Shown here: piece after piece, positions 1 to 8,679 of the stretch
How positions within the stretch are numbered: position 1 is the first letter of the stretch
Layout: the number at the start of each line of letters is the position of its first letter
DNA from: Catenovulum agarivorans YM01
GTDB taxonomy: Bacteria; Pseudomonadota; Gammaproteobacteria; Enterobacterales; Alteromonadaceae
Reading direction: 5' to 3'
NCBI RefSeq assembly: GCF_000281085.1
Contig: NZ_JH767525.1
Coordinates: 62,307-126,306, forward strand
DNA length: 64,000 nucleotides
Made by a program: the position numbers and the translations under genes
Notes under the pieces: model-generated
The model's input: only the letters and a program-made list of their open reading frames with translations
What the model was told of the DNA's origin: nothing
Databases searched by the model: none

Positions 1-1037
1 TCAACCACAGAAGGTTGATAACGCATAATTTGGCCAAACTGTTTTTCACCGCCATTAGTGCAACAGAAATATAACTCGCCATTGCCCCAGTGAATGCCCT
101 CTCCTCTGGCAAACAAAGCCGCGCCTTTTTGATAACCTTGTTGGCGTAGGTCGTCTTCTGGGCTTTCAGGATTTTCTATTTTAATCCACTCAGCTTCAAA
201 CCACTGTCCAACTGGCATAGTGGCTTTTGACCAATTGCGTGTATCAAACTGCTTATGCTTTTTAATCACTAAAGCTTCTAACCTACCACCTTTGGCCAAC
301 TGCCCATAAACATCTGGCACAAAACGATAAAACAAGCTGTCACCGCGATCTTCAGTTAAATAAACAATACCTGTTTTAGGGTCAACAGCTGCGGCTTCGT
401 GATTAAAGCGCCCCATTTGTTTTAATGGCACAGGATCAATTAAACCTGTTGCATTGGCTGGCACTTCGAAGATATATCCATGATCTTCATTCACGCCTGA
501 GCCACTGCGAACAACCGATTCTTCACAGGTTAACCAAGTACCCCAAGGGGTTATACCACCCGCACAATTTCGAATGGTGCCAACTAAACTTAAAAACTCT
601 TGCTCTTTTTGTTGAGTTTGTAAGTTATAAATAATGGTACTGGTACCACCCGGCAAGGCTACGCCATTGTTTAACTGGTCGTACGCTTTAGTGGTTTTGT
701 GTGTTTGAATTGACTTGGGTTGGCGGTCTAAATGCTTAGGCTGCAACTCGTGATTGCGAATAAGTGCAACTCTGTTATTAGCTAACGGAATACAACCCAT
801 GCCATCAGCTCTGTCTGGCACTGCGAAATTATCACTCATCATATCACCTAATTGTGATATCACTTTGTAACTAAAACCTGCGGGTAAATCGAGCAACTTT
901 TTCGGATCTGCTTTTAAAGGGCCATAAACTGTCTCAATACTCTCTAGCGCTAAAGCCTTTTTACCCAAAGAACTGGCGGCTAATCCCGAAAAAGCCATAG
1001 AGGCTAAACCTAAACCAAACTGTCTTCTTGTTATCAT
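1..1037 (-). CDS. PhoX-like phosphatase (DUF839 family), C-terminus cut by window edge
   Basis: The frame begins at an ATG at 1037 and stays open to the left edge, so the 3' end lies outside. The first residues read MITRRQFGLGLASMAFSGLAA, a twin-arginine (Tat) export signal with the RRQFGLG core, which predicts a folded, metal-loaded periplasmic enzyme. Downstream I can read ALIRNHE, a glycine/threonine stretch and NCAGGITPWGTWLTCEES. These are hallmark blocks of the PhoX/DUF839 family, Ca/Fe-dependent alkaline phosphatases or related beta-propeller proteins that release phosphate from organic esters. Only about 345 residues are visible, so the exact substrate class (true PhoX or a DUF839 paralogue) stays open. 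It is transcribed leftwards, with 88 bases between it and the helicase gene. Confidence 0.85.
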   Translation of the reverse strand, partial: MITRRQFGLGLASMAFSGLAASSLGKKALALESIETVYGPLKADPKKLLDLPAGFSYKVISQLGDMMSDNFAVPDRADGMGCIPLANNRVALIRNHELQPKHLDRQPKSIQTHKTTKAYDQLNNGVALPGGTSTIIYNLQTQQKEQEFLSLVGTIRNCAGGITPWGTWLTCEESVVRSGSGVNEDHGYIFEVPANATGLIDPVPLKQMGRFNHEAAAVDPKTGIVYLTEDRGDSLFYRFVPDVYGQLAKGGRLEALVIKKHKQFDTRNWSKATMPVGQWFEAEWIKIENPESPEDDLRQQGYQKGAALFARGEGIHWGNGELYFCCTNGGEKQFGQIMRYQPSVV

Positions 1038-1125
1038 ACTGCTGTGACCTAATAACTGTTTGTACGGTATCCTATTTCAATTTCGTGTAAAAATTATTAC
1101 AGCTCTCGTAAAGTTATTATGGCAA

Positions 1126-3807
1126 TTAACATTTACAGCCTAATTTTTCTGCAATTTTTTGAATACAGGTTTGCGCATCTAACGTCCATAAACCATAAGT
1201 AACGGGCATAATCTCCACACCCACTCGCTTAAACAATTTGTATGTTTCTAACTTAAAAAAATCAGACCAAGGCCCAGGAAAGCCGATTAGATCAACGGCC
1301 AGATATTTTCCATCAAAACCACACAACAAATCGATTTCTGTTCCAGCTATGTGGTAACCAGGCCAAGTTTGAATACCCAGATCCTTAAGACGTTCAGAAA
1401 CTTGTTGTTGGAAAGCGTCCATAGAATCTGCTGTACTGTGGACAGCATTAAATTCAGATGCCGAAGCCACATATTGTGCAAGTAAGTTAGATGTAGGTAA
1501 TTTATTGGCGTCAATTGAAAGATAGACATGCTGCATACTTCGCGCACGGGTCACACACACATTAAATACATCTGCTTTATTCAAATAACTTGCAGCTCTA
1601 ACTGACTTGTTATCGAGAGCAAAAGATATAAATACAAGGTCTCGCTCTTCACCTTGAAAACCATATGGTGTTGCAACTAAAATTTTGTGAGCTTCAATTT
1701 CTTGTACAGAAAATTGCTTATTAATAGCAGATTTTAAGTATTCAGCTTGAGCTCTAAAAGGTGATATCACGCCTATAGTTTGTTTAATGGAAAGACTGCT
1801 TTGATTATCAACTAGGCAGCGCAAGTCAGAAATTATTTTACCTGCTTCCGTTTTATTAACACCATAGGTATCGCGACTACCGCCTGTACTTTCGATTATC
1901 AAATGACCAGACGAGGTACAGGGTCGGTGCTGAATCACCTTTAATTTATTTTGGTAAAATTGCTTATTGCTGAAATAAATTAACTCAGGCTGGCTTCTAA
2001 AGTGTTCATCCAAAAAGTTAACTTGATCACCATTTTTTATTTGCTCCAGTGCTAAATCTAACACTGAGTTATCTCTATAGCTTAAAACACCATTCGTCTC
2101 CCACGTTAGTTCTTGCTCCTTGAGAATTGAGGTTTCTTTTTGCTTAGAAAGAAAAGAATAATGTTTAAGCTGTTTGTTGTCGCCAATAACAACCGCTCGT
2201 TTTGCTCGAAAGAAAGCAGGTAAACAGGCGCTGATATTACATTGAGTAGCCTCATCAAGGATAACTAAATCAAATAGTTCGTGTTTCATCGGGAGAACTT
2301 TATGCAGCGTATTCAAACTCACTAACCAAACCGGGAAAGCAGCAAGTAAAGCGTCGTAATTTACCTCACTGAAACGTTCAAACTGGCGCTGCGATGTTCG
2401 GCTACTTACCGCACTTTTAAAGGTTTTTAGCACCTGTCGATACTCTTTTAACAGAGTGTTTAACTGATTCTGTTTATAAAGGCTCAAATATGAACTAGCA
2501 GCATTTTCTTTTTGTTTAAGTAAAGTATTTAATTGCTCCAAGGCGAGCCACTGTTTCTCTAAGGTAAATATTTTGGTTTTAAATAAAGAAAAATAAATGT
2601 GCTTTCGCCACTTTGATTCTTTCTTTTCAAGCGCTTGTATTCTATGGCCTCGGCGAATTGCTTGTTGGCAAAACTTTTCAAATTTGCGTTCGAGCTTATC
2701 TACTTTTTTACCCAGTGAATTTAGCTTAATTTCCAATTTTTGTAGATTGGTGCCATCCTCAAACGAAGAGTATCCTTCTAACAAATCAGCCAAATATCGC
2801 TTAAACTGACGTAAAAATGTTTTTTGGCCAGCTCTTATCGCAATATCCCCCATCTCAAAATTGTCCGCTAGCTTTTGACTAATCACCTCCAACGCTTGTT
2901 CTGTGTGCGAAACAATTAGCACTTTCTTTCCTCTAGCCATGTTTTCAGCAGCAATCGCTGAAATGGTATAGCTTTTTCCAGTTCCAGGGGGGCCGGAAAC
3001 ACAGCTTAGCGGTGCAGTTGCTGCTGTCGAGATAATTTTGTTTTGCGCTGCCGATAATAAACAAGGCAAATACTGATGTTTCAAATCTGTAACCGACTCA
3101 CTTTCAGCTTGCCCTGTTAATAATCCAGCTAAAGCATTCGATTGAACGGAAGAATCAATGATCTGATCCAATTCGTGAATAACACCTCGGCTTGCTTTCG
3201 CTTTATCAAGCAAGACCAACATAGATGCAGGCAACAGAGTAAGTTTTTTAGCCTTGTTGCATTTCTTTAGAGTGGCTAAATCCACTAAATTTGGAAAATC
3301 TAATACCTGAAAACTACTAATATTACTTGGTGATTCACTGAATAAATTAGCCCAAAACGAAGTGGATTTAAGCTCTTGTTCACTTAAGTTTCCTAATGAA
3401 AATTCAGGATTAGTTACAGCAAGGACAGGTTCGTTAATACCAAAGGTTTTATCGTCTATAGTAAAGTAAAATTGTCCTTGCTCACATTCAATCTCAGCTT
3501 CATTATAAATGATAGGAGCAGCAATAGTTTTAACATCACCATCAAGCTCCAGCTGCCCCGCTAAAATATACCTGATATATAATAATTGTTTTTCTCGCAG
3601 GTACTGCTGGGAGCGCTCAAGCAAGGCTTTTCCTAGAACATTCTCTATTGGTAGCCGAGGTAAAAACCCAGTGCCTAACTCATCTTTTCCTTCTAAAACA
3701 TAGTAATCAGCTTTTTTAAGTTTAAATATGTCCCAGAGTGCAATAGAAGAGTTATCCGCTTTATAACAGTCACGGTAATAACAAACAATTTGATTTAAAG
3801 ATGGCAT
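1126..3807 (-). CDS. superfamily 1 DNA/RNA helicase (UPF1/Dna2-like) with possible C-terminal nuclease-like domain
   Basis: This 893-residue protein has a Walker A GPPGTGKS at about 272-279, a long charged, probably coiled-coil stretch at about 350-460 inserted between the ATPase motifs, and motif II DEATQ at about 518-522. It also has late helicase motifs, including a VATPYGFQGEERDLVFIS block and the arginine-containing VTRARS block. This layout is that of AAA_11/AAA_12 superfamily 1 helicases. The last 80 residues contain AGTEIDLLCGFDGKYLAVD, which resembles the acidic core of Vsr/PD-(D/E)XK-like endonuclease domains; that part is inference. The gene stands alone, downstream of a remnant of another gene. 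Helicase-nuclease proteins of this build are common in defence or DNA repair contexts, but I cannot assign a named system. Confidence 0.8.
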   Translation of the reverse strand: MPSLNQIVCYYRDCYKADNSSIALWDIFKLKKADYYVLEGKDELGTGFLPRLPIENVLGKALLERSQQYLREKQLLYIRYILAGQLELDGDVKTIAAPIIYNEAEIECEQGQFYFTIDDKTFGINEPVLAVTNPEFSLGNLSEQELKSTSFWANLFSESPSNISSFQVLDFPNLVDLATLKKCNKAKKLTLLPASMLVLLDKAKASRGVIHELDQIIDSSVQSNALAGLLTGQAESESVTDLKHQYLPCLLSAAQNKIISTAATAPLSCVSGPPGTGKSYTISAIAAENMARGKKVLIVSHTEQALEVISQKLADNFEMGDIAIRAGQKTFLRQFKRYLADLLEGYSSFEDGTNLQKLEIKLNSLGKKVDKLERKFEKFCQQAIRRGHRIQALEKKESKWRKHIYFSLFKTKIFTLEKQWLALEQLNTLLKQKENAASSYLSLYKQNQLNTLLKEYRQVLKTFKSAVSSRTSQRQFERFSEVNYDALLAAFPVWLVSLNTLHKVLPMKHELFDLVILDEATQCNISACLPAFFRAKRAVVIGDNKQLKHYSFLSKQKETSILKEQELTWETNGVLSYRDNSVLDLALEQIKNGDQVNFLDEHFRSQPELIYFSNKQFYQNKLKVIQHRPCTSSGHLIIESTGGSRDTYGVNKTEAGKIISDLRCLVDNQSSLSIKQTIGVISPFRAQAEYLKSAINKQFSVQEIEAHKILVATPYGFQGEERDLVFISFALDNKSVRAASYLNKADVFNVCVTRARSMQHVYLSIDANKLPTSNLLAQYVASASEFNAVHSTADSMDAFQQQVSERLKDLGIQTWPGYHIAGTEIDLLCGFDGKYLAVDLIGFPGPWSDFFKLETYKLFKRVGVEIMPVTYGLWTLDAQTCIQKIAEKLGCKC

Positions 3808-3825
3808 ATTTAGCGAATATCGAGA

Positions 3826-3936
3826 TTAATCATATTTATCCAACAACATATTGGTAAACTTGTTCGTTGGGTCGTATTTTCGTTTTACATTAAGGTATAA
3901 CCGAGCAAAGGGAGAAGCTTGATAAAAGTGTTTTAA
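3826..3936 (-). pseudogene. C-terminal remnant of a probable FAD-linked oxidase
   Basis: The minus-strand frame of 36 codons reads through FARLYLNVKRKYDPTNKF and ends TNMLLDKYD before a stop at 3826. A K-x-KYDP-x-x-x-F-x-N ending is typical of the extreme C-terminus of FAD-binding (BBE/lactone-oxidase type) oxidoreductases. An in-frame stop directly upstream and the lack of a start codon show that only the tail remains. It lies 18 bases upstream of the helicase start, suggesting that the rest was lost when the neighbourhood was rearranged. The family call rests on a short motif. Confidence 0.42.
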
Positions 3937-4012
3937 TTATAATGACATTTTAATCCTTAAGCCCTCGCTCAACGTAAAAAAGCACTTCAACTACCTGATC
4001 AAGAGTTTTATT

Positions 4013-4192
4013 ATGTTCTCAATATTTAAAAAAGATCCAATAAAAAAGCTGAATAAACTATATGAAGCTAAACTCGAACAAGCAATGTGGGCACAAAGAA
4101 ATGGTGATATTAGGTCTTACGCCATGATAACCGCTGAAGCTGAGAAAATAGCTGAAGAAATTGAGCAGCTAAAAACAAGTGATAAAGATTAA
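4013..4192 (+). CDS. small DUF6435 family protein
   Basis: A 59-residue protein begins MFSIFKKDPIKKLNKLYEAK and contains QRNGDIRSYAMITAEAEKI. It matches the small DUF6435 family of gammaproteobacteria (KDPxKKL start, QRNGDIRxY core). It is predicted to be almost wholly helical, cytosolic and highly charged, and its function is unknown. An AAGAG ribosome binding site lies 8 bases before the ATG. The stop codon overlaps the left arm of a hairpin shared with the convergent trehalase gene. It is shorter than usual gene-calling thresholds but looks genuine. Confidence 0.75.
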   Translation: MFSIFKKDPIKKLNKLYEAKLEQAMWAQRNGDIRSYAMITAEAEKIAEEIEQLKTSDKD

Positions 4193-4209
4193 AGCCACAT
4201 CAGTGGCTT
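4192..4209. terminator. hairpin between convergent DUF6435 and trehalase genes
   Basis: Arms AAGCCAC and GTGGCTT are perfect complements around an ATCA loop. On the minus strand the stem is followed by a T-rich stretch, so it probably serves mainly as the trehalase terminator and may act in both directions. Confidence 0.6.
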
Positions 4210-4221
4210 ATTATCAACAAT

Positions 4222-5838
4222 CTAGCGAATTGATAGATGCTGCAACATTTCATCAAACGCAATTGCAACACCATTGGTCCAACCAAATCCATCTTGGTTT
4301 GGATATTCACCACCACCAGCAGCTAGGTTGATATCCACTACATTATATTTTTCCATCATTTTACCGTCTTGCTGATAGACCTTTTCATTTAACGCCAACC
4401 AACGCTGCATTACGGTTGTGGCAAGTTCGTTTTGTTGATAGCGCAATAAGCCTTTAACCGATAAATATTGCAGTGGCGCCCAACCATTTGGGTAATCCCA
4501 CTGTTCGCCAGTTTGCGTTAAGGTTGTAACTAAACCACCTGCATGTAAAAAGTGCTGGTTAATATACTTAGCGACGCTTGCAGCGGTTTGCTTAGATGAA
4601 GCGCCAACAAATAACGGATACATCATGGCAAGTGATTCACGGCCAGTGAATTGTTTTAACTTGTAGTTATAATCTTGGTAAATACCCTTTTGACCATCAA
4701 AATGATACTTGTCGATAAGTTGTTTACGTTTGTTGAGCCTTTGCGTGTAAAACTGTGCTTTGTTTTGTTGATTCGTATGTTGGGTTAACTGAACCAGTAC
4801 ACTTTCTAGCTGATACAACAAGCTGTTTAAATCAACTGGGATCACATCCATGGTATGAGTTGTTTTTTTGCTTTTGCCATCAGCAAACCAGCGACTGCTA
4901 AAATCCCAGCCTGATTCGCAAGCTGCGCGTAAGTCTCTGTGATATTGTGGCCTTTCAGCTTTGGTGCGTTGCAGCGCCCACTTGTATTCTTTGCCGTACG
5001 CTTCAGCTCTAGGTGTTTCTAACGCGCCATAATAACGGTTAAAATAATCGCCATTTTCAAGCACAATTAAATGTTTGCCTTCAACCGCTTGTTTAGGAAT
5101 TTCGCTATGGCCATCCATCCAAAACAGATACTCTTTTTCTAGTTGCGGTATGTATTGCACCACAGCATCTAAACCAAATTTATCCGCATAACTTAATACA
5201 GTAGCGGCAAAAAACGGTGGTTGTGAACGGCTTAAAAAGTAACTGCGATTGCCGTTTGGCACATAACCAAATTGGTCAATTAAATAAGCAAAGTTATCTA
5301 ATATGCCTTTGGTTAAGCCTTGTTGATCAGACTCGATTAAACCTACTATGCTGAAATAACTGTCCCAATAAAACATTTCACGAAAGCGTCCACCGGGTAC
5401 AACATAAGGGTTAGGTAGTTGGATTAAACTTGAATTTGTCTCAGTTTTTTGTGGATGGCGTACAAGCTTAGGCCAGTGTTGGCGCAAGTGCTGTTGCATA
5501 TTCGGTAGTTTTTCAACCGTTTGGATAGTTGACGTTAGCGGCAGCTTAAAGTTTTTTAAAACAAATTGTTTAAGATTAAAATTGCCAGCTGATTTTTCCG
5601 CTTGGTAATCTGCCAGTATTTTTTCTGCGGGGTAAAGTGGAATGGCATCAACAAAGGTTTTGTAATCGCCCATTACTTTTTCAATTTGTACTTGTTTAAA
5701 TAAATCGCCAAATACAAGCTCGGCTTGATACAAATCGTCGCCTTTTTCTGATACTGCAGCATAACCATTTATACCCATAAGCCCTGCCAACAACACAGTG
5801 CCTTTGGCTAGATTTCTAATCCAGTTTCGCGCCATCAC
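4222..5838 (-). CDS. treA: periplasmic alpha,alpha-trehalase (GH37)
   Basis: This 538-residue protein has an N-terminal signal peptide of about 28 residues (basic start, hydrophobic core, GYAA end), so it should act in the periplasm. Trehalase signature 1 is present as PGGRFREMFYWDSYF at about 148-162. Signature 2 is QWDYPNGWAP further on, the ESGWDFSSRWF block carries the catalytic acid aspartate, and GGGEYPNQDGFGWTNG near the C-terminus carries the catalytic base glutamate. It hydrolyses trehalose to two glucose molecules. Length matches bacterial TreA. Two adjacent ATG codons (5838 and 5835) can start it. It is a single gene, convergent with the DUF6435 gene and 154 bases downstream of the efpL stop. 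Confidence 0.93.
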   Translation of the reverse strand: MMARNWIRNLAKGTVLLAGLMGINGYAAVSEKGDDLYQAELVFGDLFKQVQIEKVMGDYKTFVDAIPLYPAEKILADYQAEKSAGNFNLKQFVLKNFKLPLTSTIQTVEKLPNMQQHLRQHWPKLVRHPQKTETNSSLIQLPNPYVVPGGRFREMFYWDSYFSIVGLIESDQQGLTKGILDNFAYLIDQFGYVPNGNRSYFLSRSQPPFFAATVLSYADKFGLDAVVQYIPQLEKEYLFWMDGHSEIPKQAVEGKHLIVLENGDYFNRYYGALETPRAEAYGKEYKWALQRTKAERPQYHRDLRAACESGWDFSSRWFADGKSKKTTHTMDVIPVDLNSLLYQLESVLVQLTQHTNQQNKAQFYTQRLNKRKQLIDKYHFDGQKGIYQDYNYKLKQFTGRESLAMMYPLFVGASSKQTAASVAKYINQHFLHAGGLVTTLTQTGEQWDYPNGWAPLQYLSVKGLLRYQQNELATTVMQRWLALNEKVYQQDGKMMEKYNVVDINLAAGGGEYPNQDGFGWTNGVAIAFDEMLQHLSIR

Positions 5839-5993
5839 AATCCATCTCCAAGTTATTTTATTAATGTTATTTTTTAGTAAAAAATCATTAAATATGAAAC
5901 ACAGTGAGGTCGCAATGATGTGCTCGAGCGCTGACGGTTGAATACGTATGTAGGCAGAGGTTAACTAAGGAAAACAAACTTTAGTACGAGGGT

Positions 5994-6030
5994 GTAAAAT
6001 AACTAAAGCAACATTGCGTTGCTTTAGTTA
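5994..6030 (-). terminator. Rho-independent terminator of efpL
   Basis: The arms AACTAAAGCAAC and GTTGCTTTAGTT form a perfect 12-pair stem with an ATTGC loop, extended by one T-A pair. An A-run on the plus strand gives a U tract in the minus-strand transcript. Confidence 0.8.
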
Positions 6031-6045
6031 TAGCAAGCTTAAGCT

Positions 6046-6612
6046 TTATGCACGACCCATAAAACGAACTTCTTCAGTGTTCACTTTTACTCGGTCGCCA
6101 CTCGCAATATGCTCTGGTACTTGAATAACTAAACCTGTGGTTAAGGTAGCAGGTTTAGTACGTGCACTCGCAGATGCACCTTTAATTGATGGTGCAGTTT
6201 CGGTAATAACCAACTCAACACTTGAAGGTAACTCAACCATTACAGGGTTGCCTTCAACCAATACCACAACTAAACCTTGCGTATCGTCAGCAATAAATCT
6301 AGCTTCTTCTTCAATGGTCTCTTTGTTTAAGTGGTATGGCGTATAGTCTTCGCTGTCCATAAATACATAGTCGTCACCGTCCATATAAGAAAAAGTCACA
6401 GGACGACGCGCTAAATCAGCCACATTCAGCATTTCTTCTGCTTTAAAAGTATGGTCAATTTTGCCACCCGTAACCACATTGTACATGCGCATACGGTACA
6501 AACTACCACCCGCGCGGCCTTGTGGCACAGAGCGCTCAATGTCGCGAACAATTACAACACCACCATCAAACTCGATGGCCATATTTTTTTTAATTTCACT
6601 TGCCTTTGGCAT
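6046..6612 (-). CDS. efpL: elongation factor P-like protein EfpL (YeiP)
   Basis: This 188-residue protein has the three-domain EF-P layout. It begins [11 protein letters not shown] and ends [12 protein letters not shown], with [14 protein letters not shown] in the third domain, as in E. coli YeiP/EfpL. It binds the ribosome E site and relieves stalling at difficult, notably proline-containing, motifs. Canonical EF-P carries a lysine or arginine modified by other enzymes; this family instead has an unmodified arginine in the first-domain loop. Here the loop reads VPQGRAGGS with the arginine at position 33, aligned with E. coli EfpL Arg33. The gene is monocistronic, followed by a strong terminator and divergent from the Xre/RES pair. 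Confidence 0.92.
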   Translation of the reverse strand: MPKASEIKKNMAIEFDGGVVIVRDIERSVPQGRAGGSLYRMRMYNVVTGGKIDHTFKAEEMLNVADLARRPVTFSYMDGDDYVFMDSEDYTPYHLNKETIEEEARFIADDTQGLVVVLVEGNPVMVELPSSVELVITETAPSIKGASASARTKPATLTTGLVIQVPEHIASGDRVKVNTEEVRFMGRA

Positions 6613-6702
6613 GATTAAGCCCTTAAACGCTTATAGAAAATTTTCGCGAATGTAGCAGAAAGCGCGAACGCCGCCAAGTGGAGATTAGTTAGATTTATTC
6701 AA

Positions 6703-6735
6703 ATCATGTGATATATTAAAATCTATCATTTGATA
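6703..6735 (+). promoter_or_regulatory. probable antitoxin operator: two ATCATKTGATA sites
   Basis: ATCATGTGATA at 6703-6713 and ATCATTTGATA at 6725-6735 are near-identical palindrome-like sites. They are spaced 22 bases apart, about two helical turns, and the second touches the AGGAG ribosome binding site of the antitoxin gene. This arrangement fits autorepression by an Xre-type antitoxin. The role is inferred from position and symmetry. Confidence 0.6.
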
Positions 6736-6746
6736 GGAGTGCATCA

Positions 6747-7184
6747 ATGAATCAATTTAATCCAATTATTGAAGAAACAACCAGCGTTTGGGATAGTGTA
6801 GGTATTCCACCACGTGGGAATGAATTGTACGCAGCACTCAACAAAGGACTATCATTTGATGTTTTTCGACAAATATCAGAGTTAACTCAGTTAGATAAAA
6901 AAGAAATTGCGAATGTCATTCATTTAGCGCCTGCGACATTAGCAAGACGAGCCAAAGCCGGACATTTTAATCGCGAAGAAAGCGATAAGTTTTATCGTTT
7001 TACTGAAGTGGTAAACGCAGCAGTTGAATTGTTTGAAGGCGACCTTGCAGCGGCTAACCAGTGGCTTAAACGCCCAGTTAAAGGCTTGGGTGGCAAAAAG
7101 CCGATTGAAATGTTAGGCACCAGCGCAGAGAGCGAAGCTGTTTTAGACCTAATCGGACGACTAGAACACGGCGTATTTGCGTGA
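6747..7184 (+). CDS. Xre/MbcA/ParS family antitoxin (DUF2384)
   Basis: This 145-residue protein has a helix-turn-helix-like N-terminal half (about 40-80, with LDKKEIANVIHLAPATLARR). The C-terminal half is a DUF2384 toxin-binding domain with AANQWLKRPVKGLGGKKPIE and an LIGRLEHGVFA end. These are standard features of the antitoxin in Xre-RES (ParS-ParT, MbcA-MbcT) type II modules. It should neutralise the downstream RES toxin by direct binding and repress its own promoter through the tandem sites just upstream. AGGAG lies 7 bases before the ATG. Its TGA stop overlaps the GTG start of the toxin gene, indicating translational coupling. Confidence 0.9.
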   Translation: MNQFNPIIEETTSVWDSVGIPPRGNELYAALNKGLSFDVFRQISELTQLDKKEIANVIHLAPATLARRAKAGHFNREESDKFYRFTEVVNAAVELFEGDLAAANQWLKRPVKGLGGKKPIEMLGTSAESEAVLDLIGRLEHGVFA

Positions 7185-7636
7185 TATCCATCTATAGAAT
7201 AGTTAAAAAGAAATGGGCAGCTTCAGCTTTTGATGGCGAAGGCGCACGTTTATTTGGCGGCCGTTGGAATAACAAAGGTAAAGCCTGTGTTTACGCAGCA
7301 AGCAGTGAATCGTTAGCCTTGTTGGAAATTCTAGTCCACTTAGAATCAGATGCGATTTTAAACTCATATACCCTGCTAAAATCAAAACTTCCACCCACAG
7401 AAATAATGACGCTAGGGACACTCCCTCAAAACTGGCGAGCAGAGCCTGCCCCAGCGCAAACAGCCGTAATTGGTGATCAGTGGCTCAAAAGTGAACAGAG
7501 TTTAGCCTTACAAGTACCAAGCGTAATAGTACCGCGTGAATATAATTATTTAATAAACCCCTTACATCCAGCAATGAAAACAGTGTTAGCGTCAGTTGAA
7601 GAAATTGAAATTAGCATAGATTCAAGATTGGTTTGA
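7181..7636 (+). CDS. RES domain toxin (NAD-targeting)
   Basis: The 151-residue protein starts at a GTG overlapping the antitoxin stop by four bases. It carries the RES fold signature: YRIV at the N-terminus, GARLFGGRWNNKGKACVYAA with the conserved Arg and Gly-Arg-Trp, and SLALLEILVHLE with the conserved glutamate. RES toxins of the MbcT/ParT type degrade or transfer ADP-ribose from NAD+, causing growth arrest when the antitoxin is lost. Length and gene order are canonical. All key residues appear intact, so the module is probably functional. Confidence 0.9.
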   Translation: MISIYRIVKKKWAASAFDGEGARLFGGRWNNKGKACVYAASSESLALLEILVHLESDAILNSYTLLKSKLPPTEIMTLGTLPQNWRAEPAPAQTAVIGDQWLKSEQSLALQVPSVIVPREYNYLINPLHPAMKTVLASVEEIEISIDSRLV

Positions 7637-7749
7637 GCCATAGCTACTGATCCCCTCCGGGCACCTCTGTAAACTGAATAAACTTTAACCTAGTACTAAA
7701 TGGAAGTTGTGTTAAAATCAATTCAAAGTTAAACACTGAGGGTGTCTCA

Positions 7750-8007
7750 ATGCCAAACGTAATTGTGAATAAAAAAGCTAAGGTAAGCCGCAGTCAAAAA
7801 AATGCGTTAGGTGATTGGAAAAAGCTTAGCACCTATGCCCATTACGGCTCAGTAGCCGCACAAAAATTGGCTAAACAACAAGGTGTTGCAATAACTGTAA
7901 TTGAGAACGGTAGTGTGGTAAAAATTGCGCCAGATGGCAGTAAAACAAAGGTTGAACGCAAATCAACTTCAACACCTGCAACCTTCCATCCTCTTCAACT
8001 TGGCTAA
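7750..8007 (+). CDS. small protein, putative partner/antitoxin of the zeta-like kinase
   Basis: This 85-residue protein has no family I recognise with certainty. It contains a short helical middle (YGSVAAQKLAKQQGV) followed by VIENGSVVKIAPDGSKTKVE, a beta-rich tail. Similar ENG-xx-VKI-PDG tails are seen in small proteins encoded just before COG4185-type ATPases. GGGTG lies 6 bases before the ATG, and the stop is only two bases from the next start, so the pair must be cotranscribed. The antitoxin role is inferred from size and arrangement alone. Confidence 0.6.
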   Translation: MPNVIVNKKAKVSRSQKNALGDWKKLSTYAHYGSVAAQKLAKQQGVAITVIENGSVVKIAPDGSKTKVERKSTSTPATFHPLQLG

Positions 8008-8009
8008 AC

Positions 8010-8660
8010 ATGCCTAGAGTAAGATTAATTGCAGGGCCGAATGGTTCTGGTAAAACGACCCTTTTCAAAACGCTTCAACAACACCAAGACGTACATTTTG
8101 GCCAATATATAAACCCAGATGACGTCGCAGACACTTTAAAAGGCTTCAAACCAACAAATTCTGCCTTGCCACTTATTGACGATGATAGATATAAAGCAGC
8201 ACAAAATATATGTGTAGGGCTGCGTGACAAGTATTTAGAACAGGGTTTATCTTTAACTTATGAATCTGTGATGAGCCATGCGAGCCACCTCGACTATATT
8301 AAAACGGCGAATTCCAAAGGCTTTAAAACTTACTTGTACTACACCTGCATTAACGACCCTGACGTCAATATTGAGCGTGTTTCTGCACGAGTTAAAACAG
8401 GTGGCCACCCTGTACCAACCGACAAAATTGTAAAGCGCTATTTTGCTAGCCTAGAGCAGCTATTTGAAATGGCTTCAATTTGCCACAGAGCTTACTTTTT
8501 TGACAACTCGTTTACTCAAGAATTATTTGCCGAAAAATCAGAAAATAACCTGTTAAAAATAGACCAATCGAGATACAACCAAATTGCTCCAATTTGGTTT
8601 CAAGAATATGTATTAAGCAAGTGGGATAAGGATTTACTGAGGTTGATTGAGTATTCGTGA
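8010..8660 (+). CDS. zeta-toxin-like P-loop kinase/ATPase (COG4185)
   Basis: The 216-residue protein opens with a Walker A, AGPNGSGKTTL, at about residues 8-18. This is followed by INPDDVADTL (candidate catalytic aspartate), YESVMSH (substrate-binding glutamate region), and a RVSARVKTGGHPVPTDKIVKRY block supplying conserved arginines and the GGH motif. This series is typical of COG4185 proteins, which share the zeta/PezT fold. Classical zeta toxins phosphorylate UDP-N-acetylglucosamine; the substrate of this branch is not settled. It follows the small 85-residue protein with a two-base gap, forming a probable toxin-antitoxin-like pair. Confidence 0.8.
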   Translation: MPRVRLIAGPNGSGKTTLFKTLQQHQDVHFGQYINPDDVADTLKGFKPTNSALPLIDDDRYKAAQNICVGLRDKYLEQGLSLTYESVMSHASHLDYIKTANSKGFKTYLYYTCINDPDVNIERVSARVKTGGHPVPTDKIVKRYFASLEQLFEMASICHRAYFFDNSFTQELFAEKSENNLLKIDQSRYNQIAPIWFQEYVLSKWDKDLLRLIEYS

Positions 8661-8679
8661 AACTAAGGTGGCTTGATGT

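Noticed and set aside
1126-3807. Calling the large helicase part of the Gabija pair or of a known named defence system
   Set aside because: It lies 5 kb away, beyond trehalase and efpL, and has no partner gene; sequence alone does not tie it to any named system.
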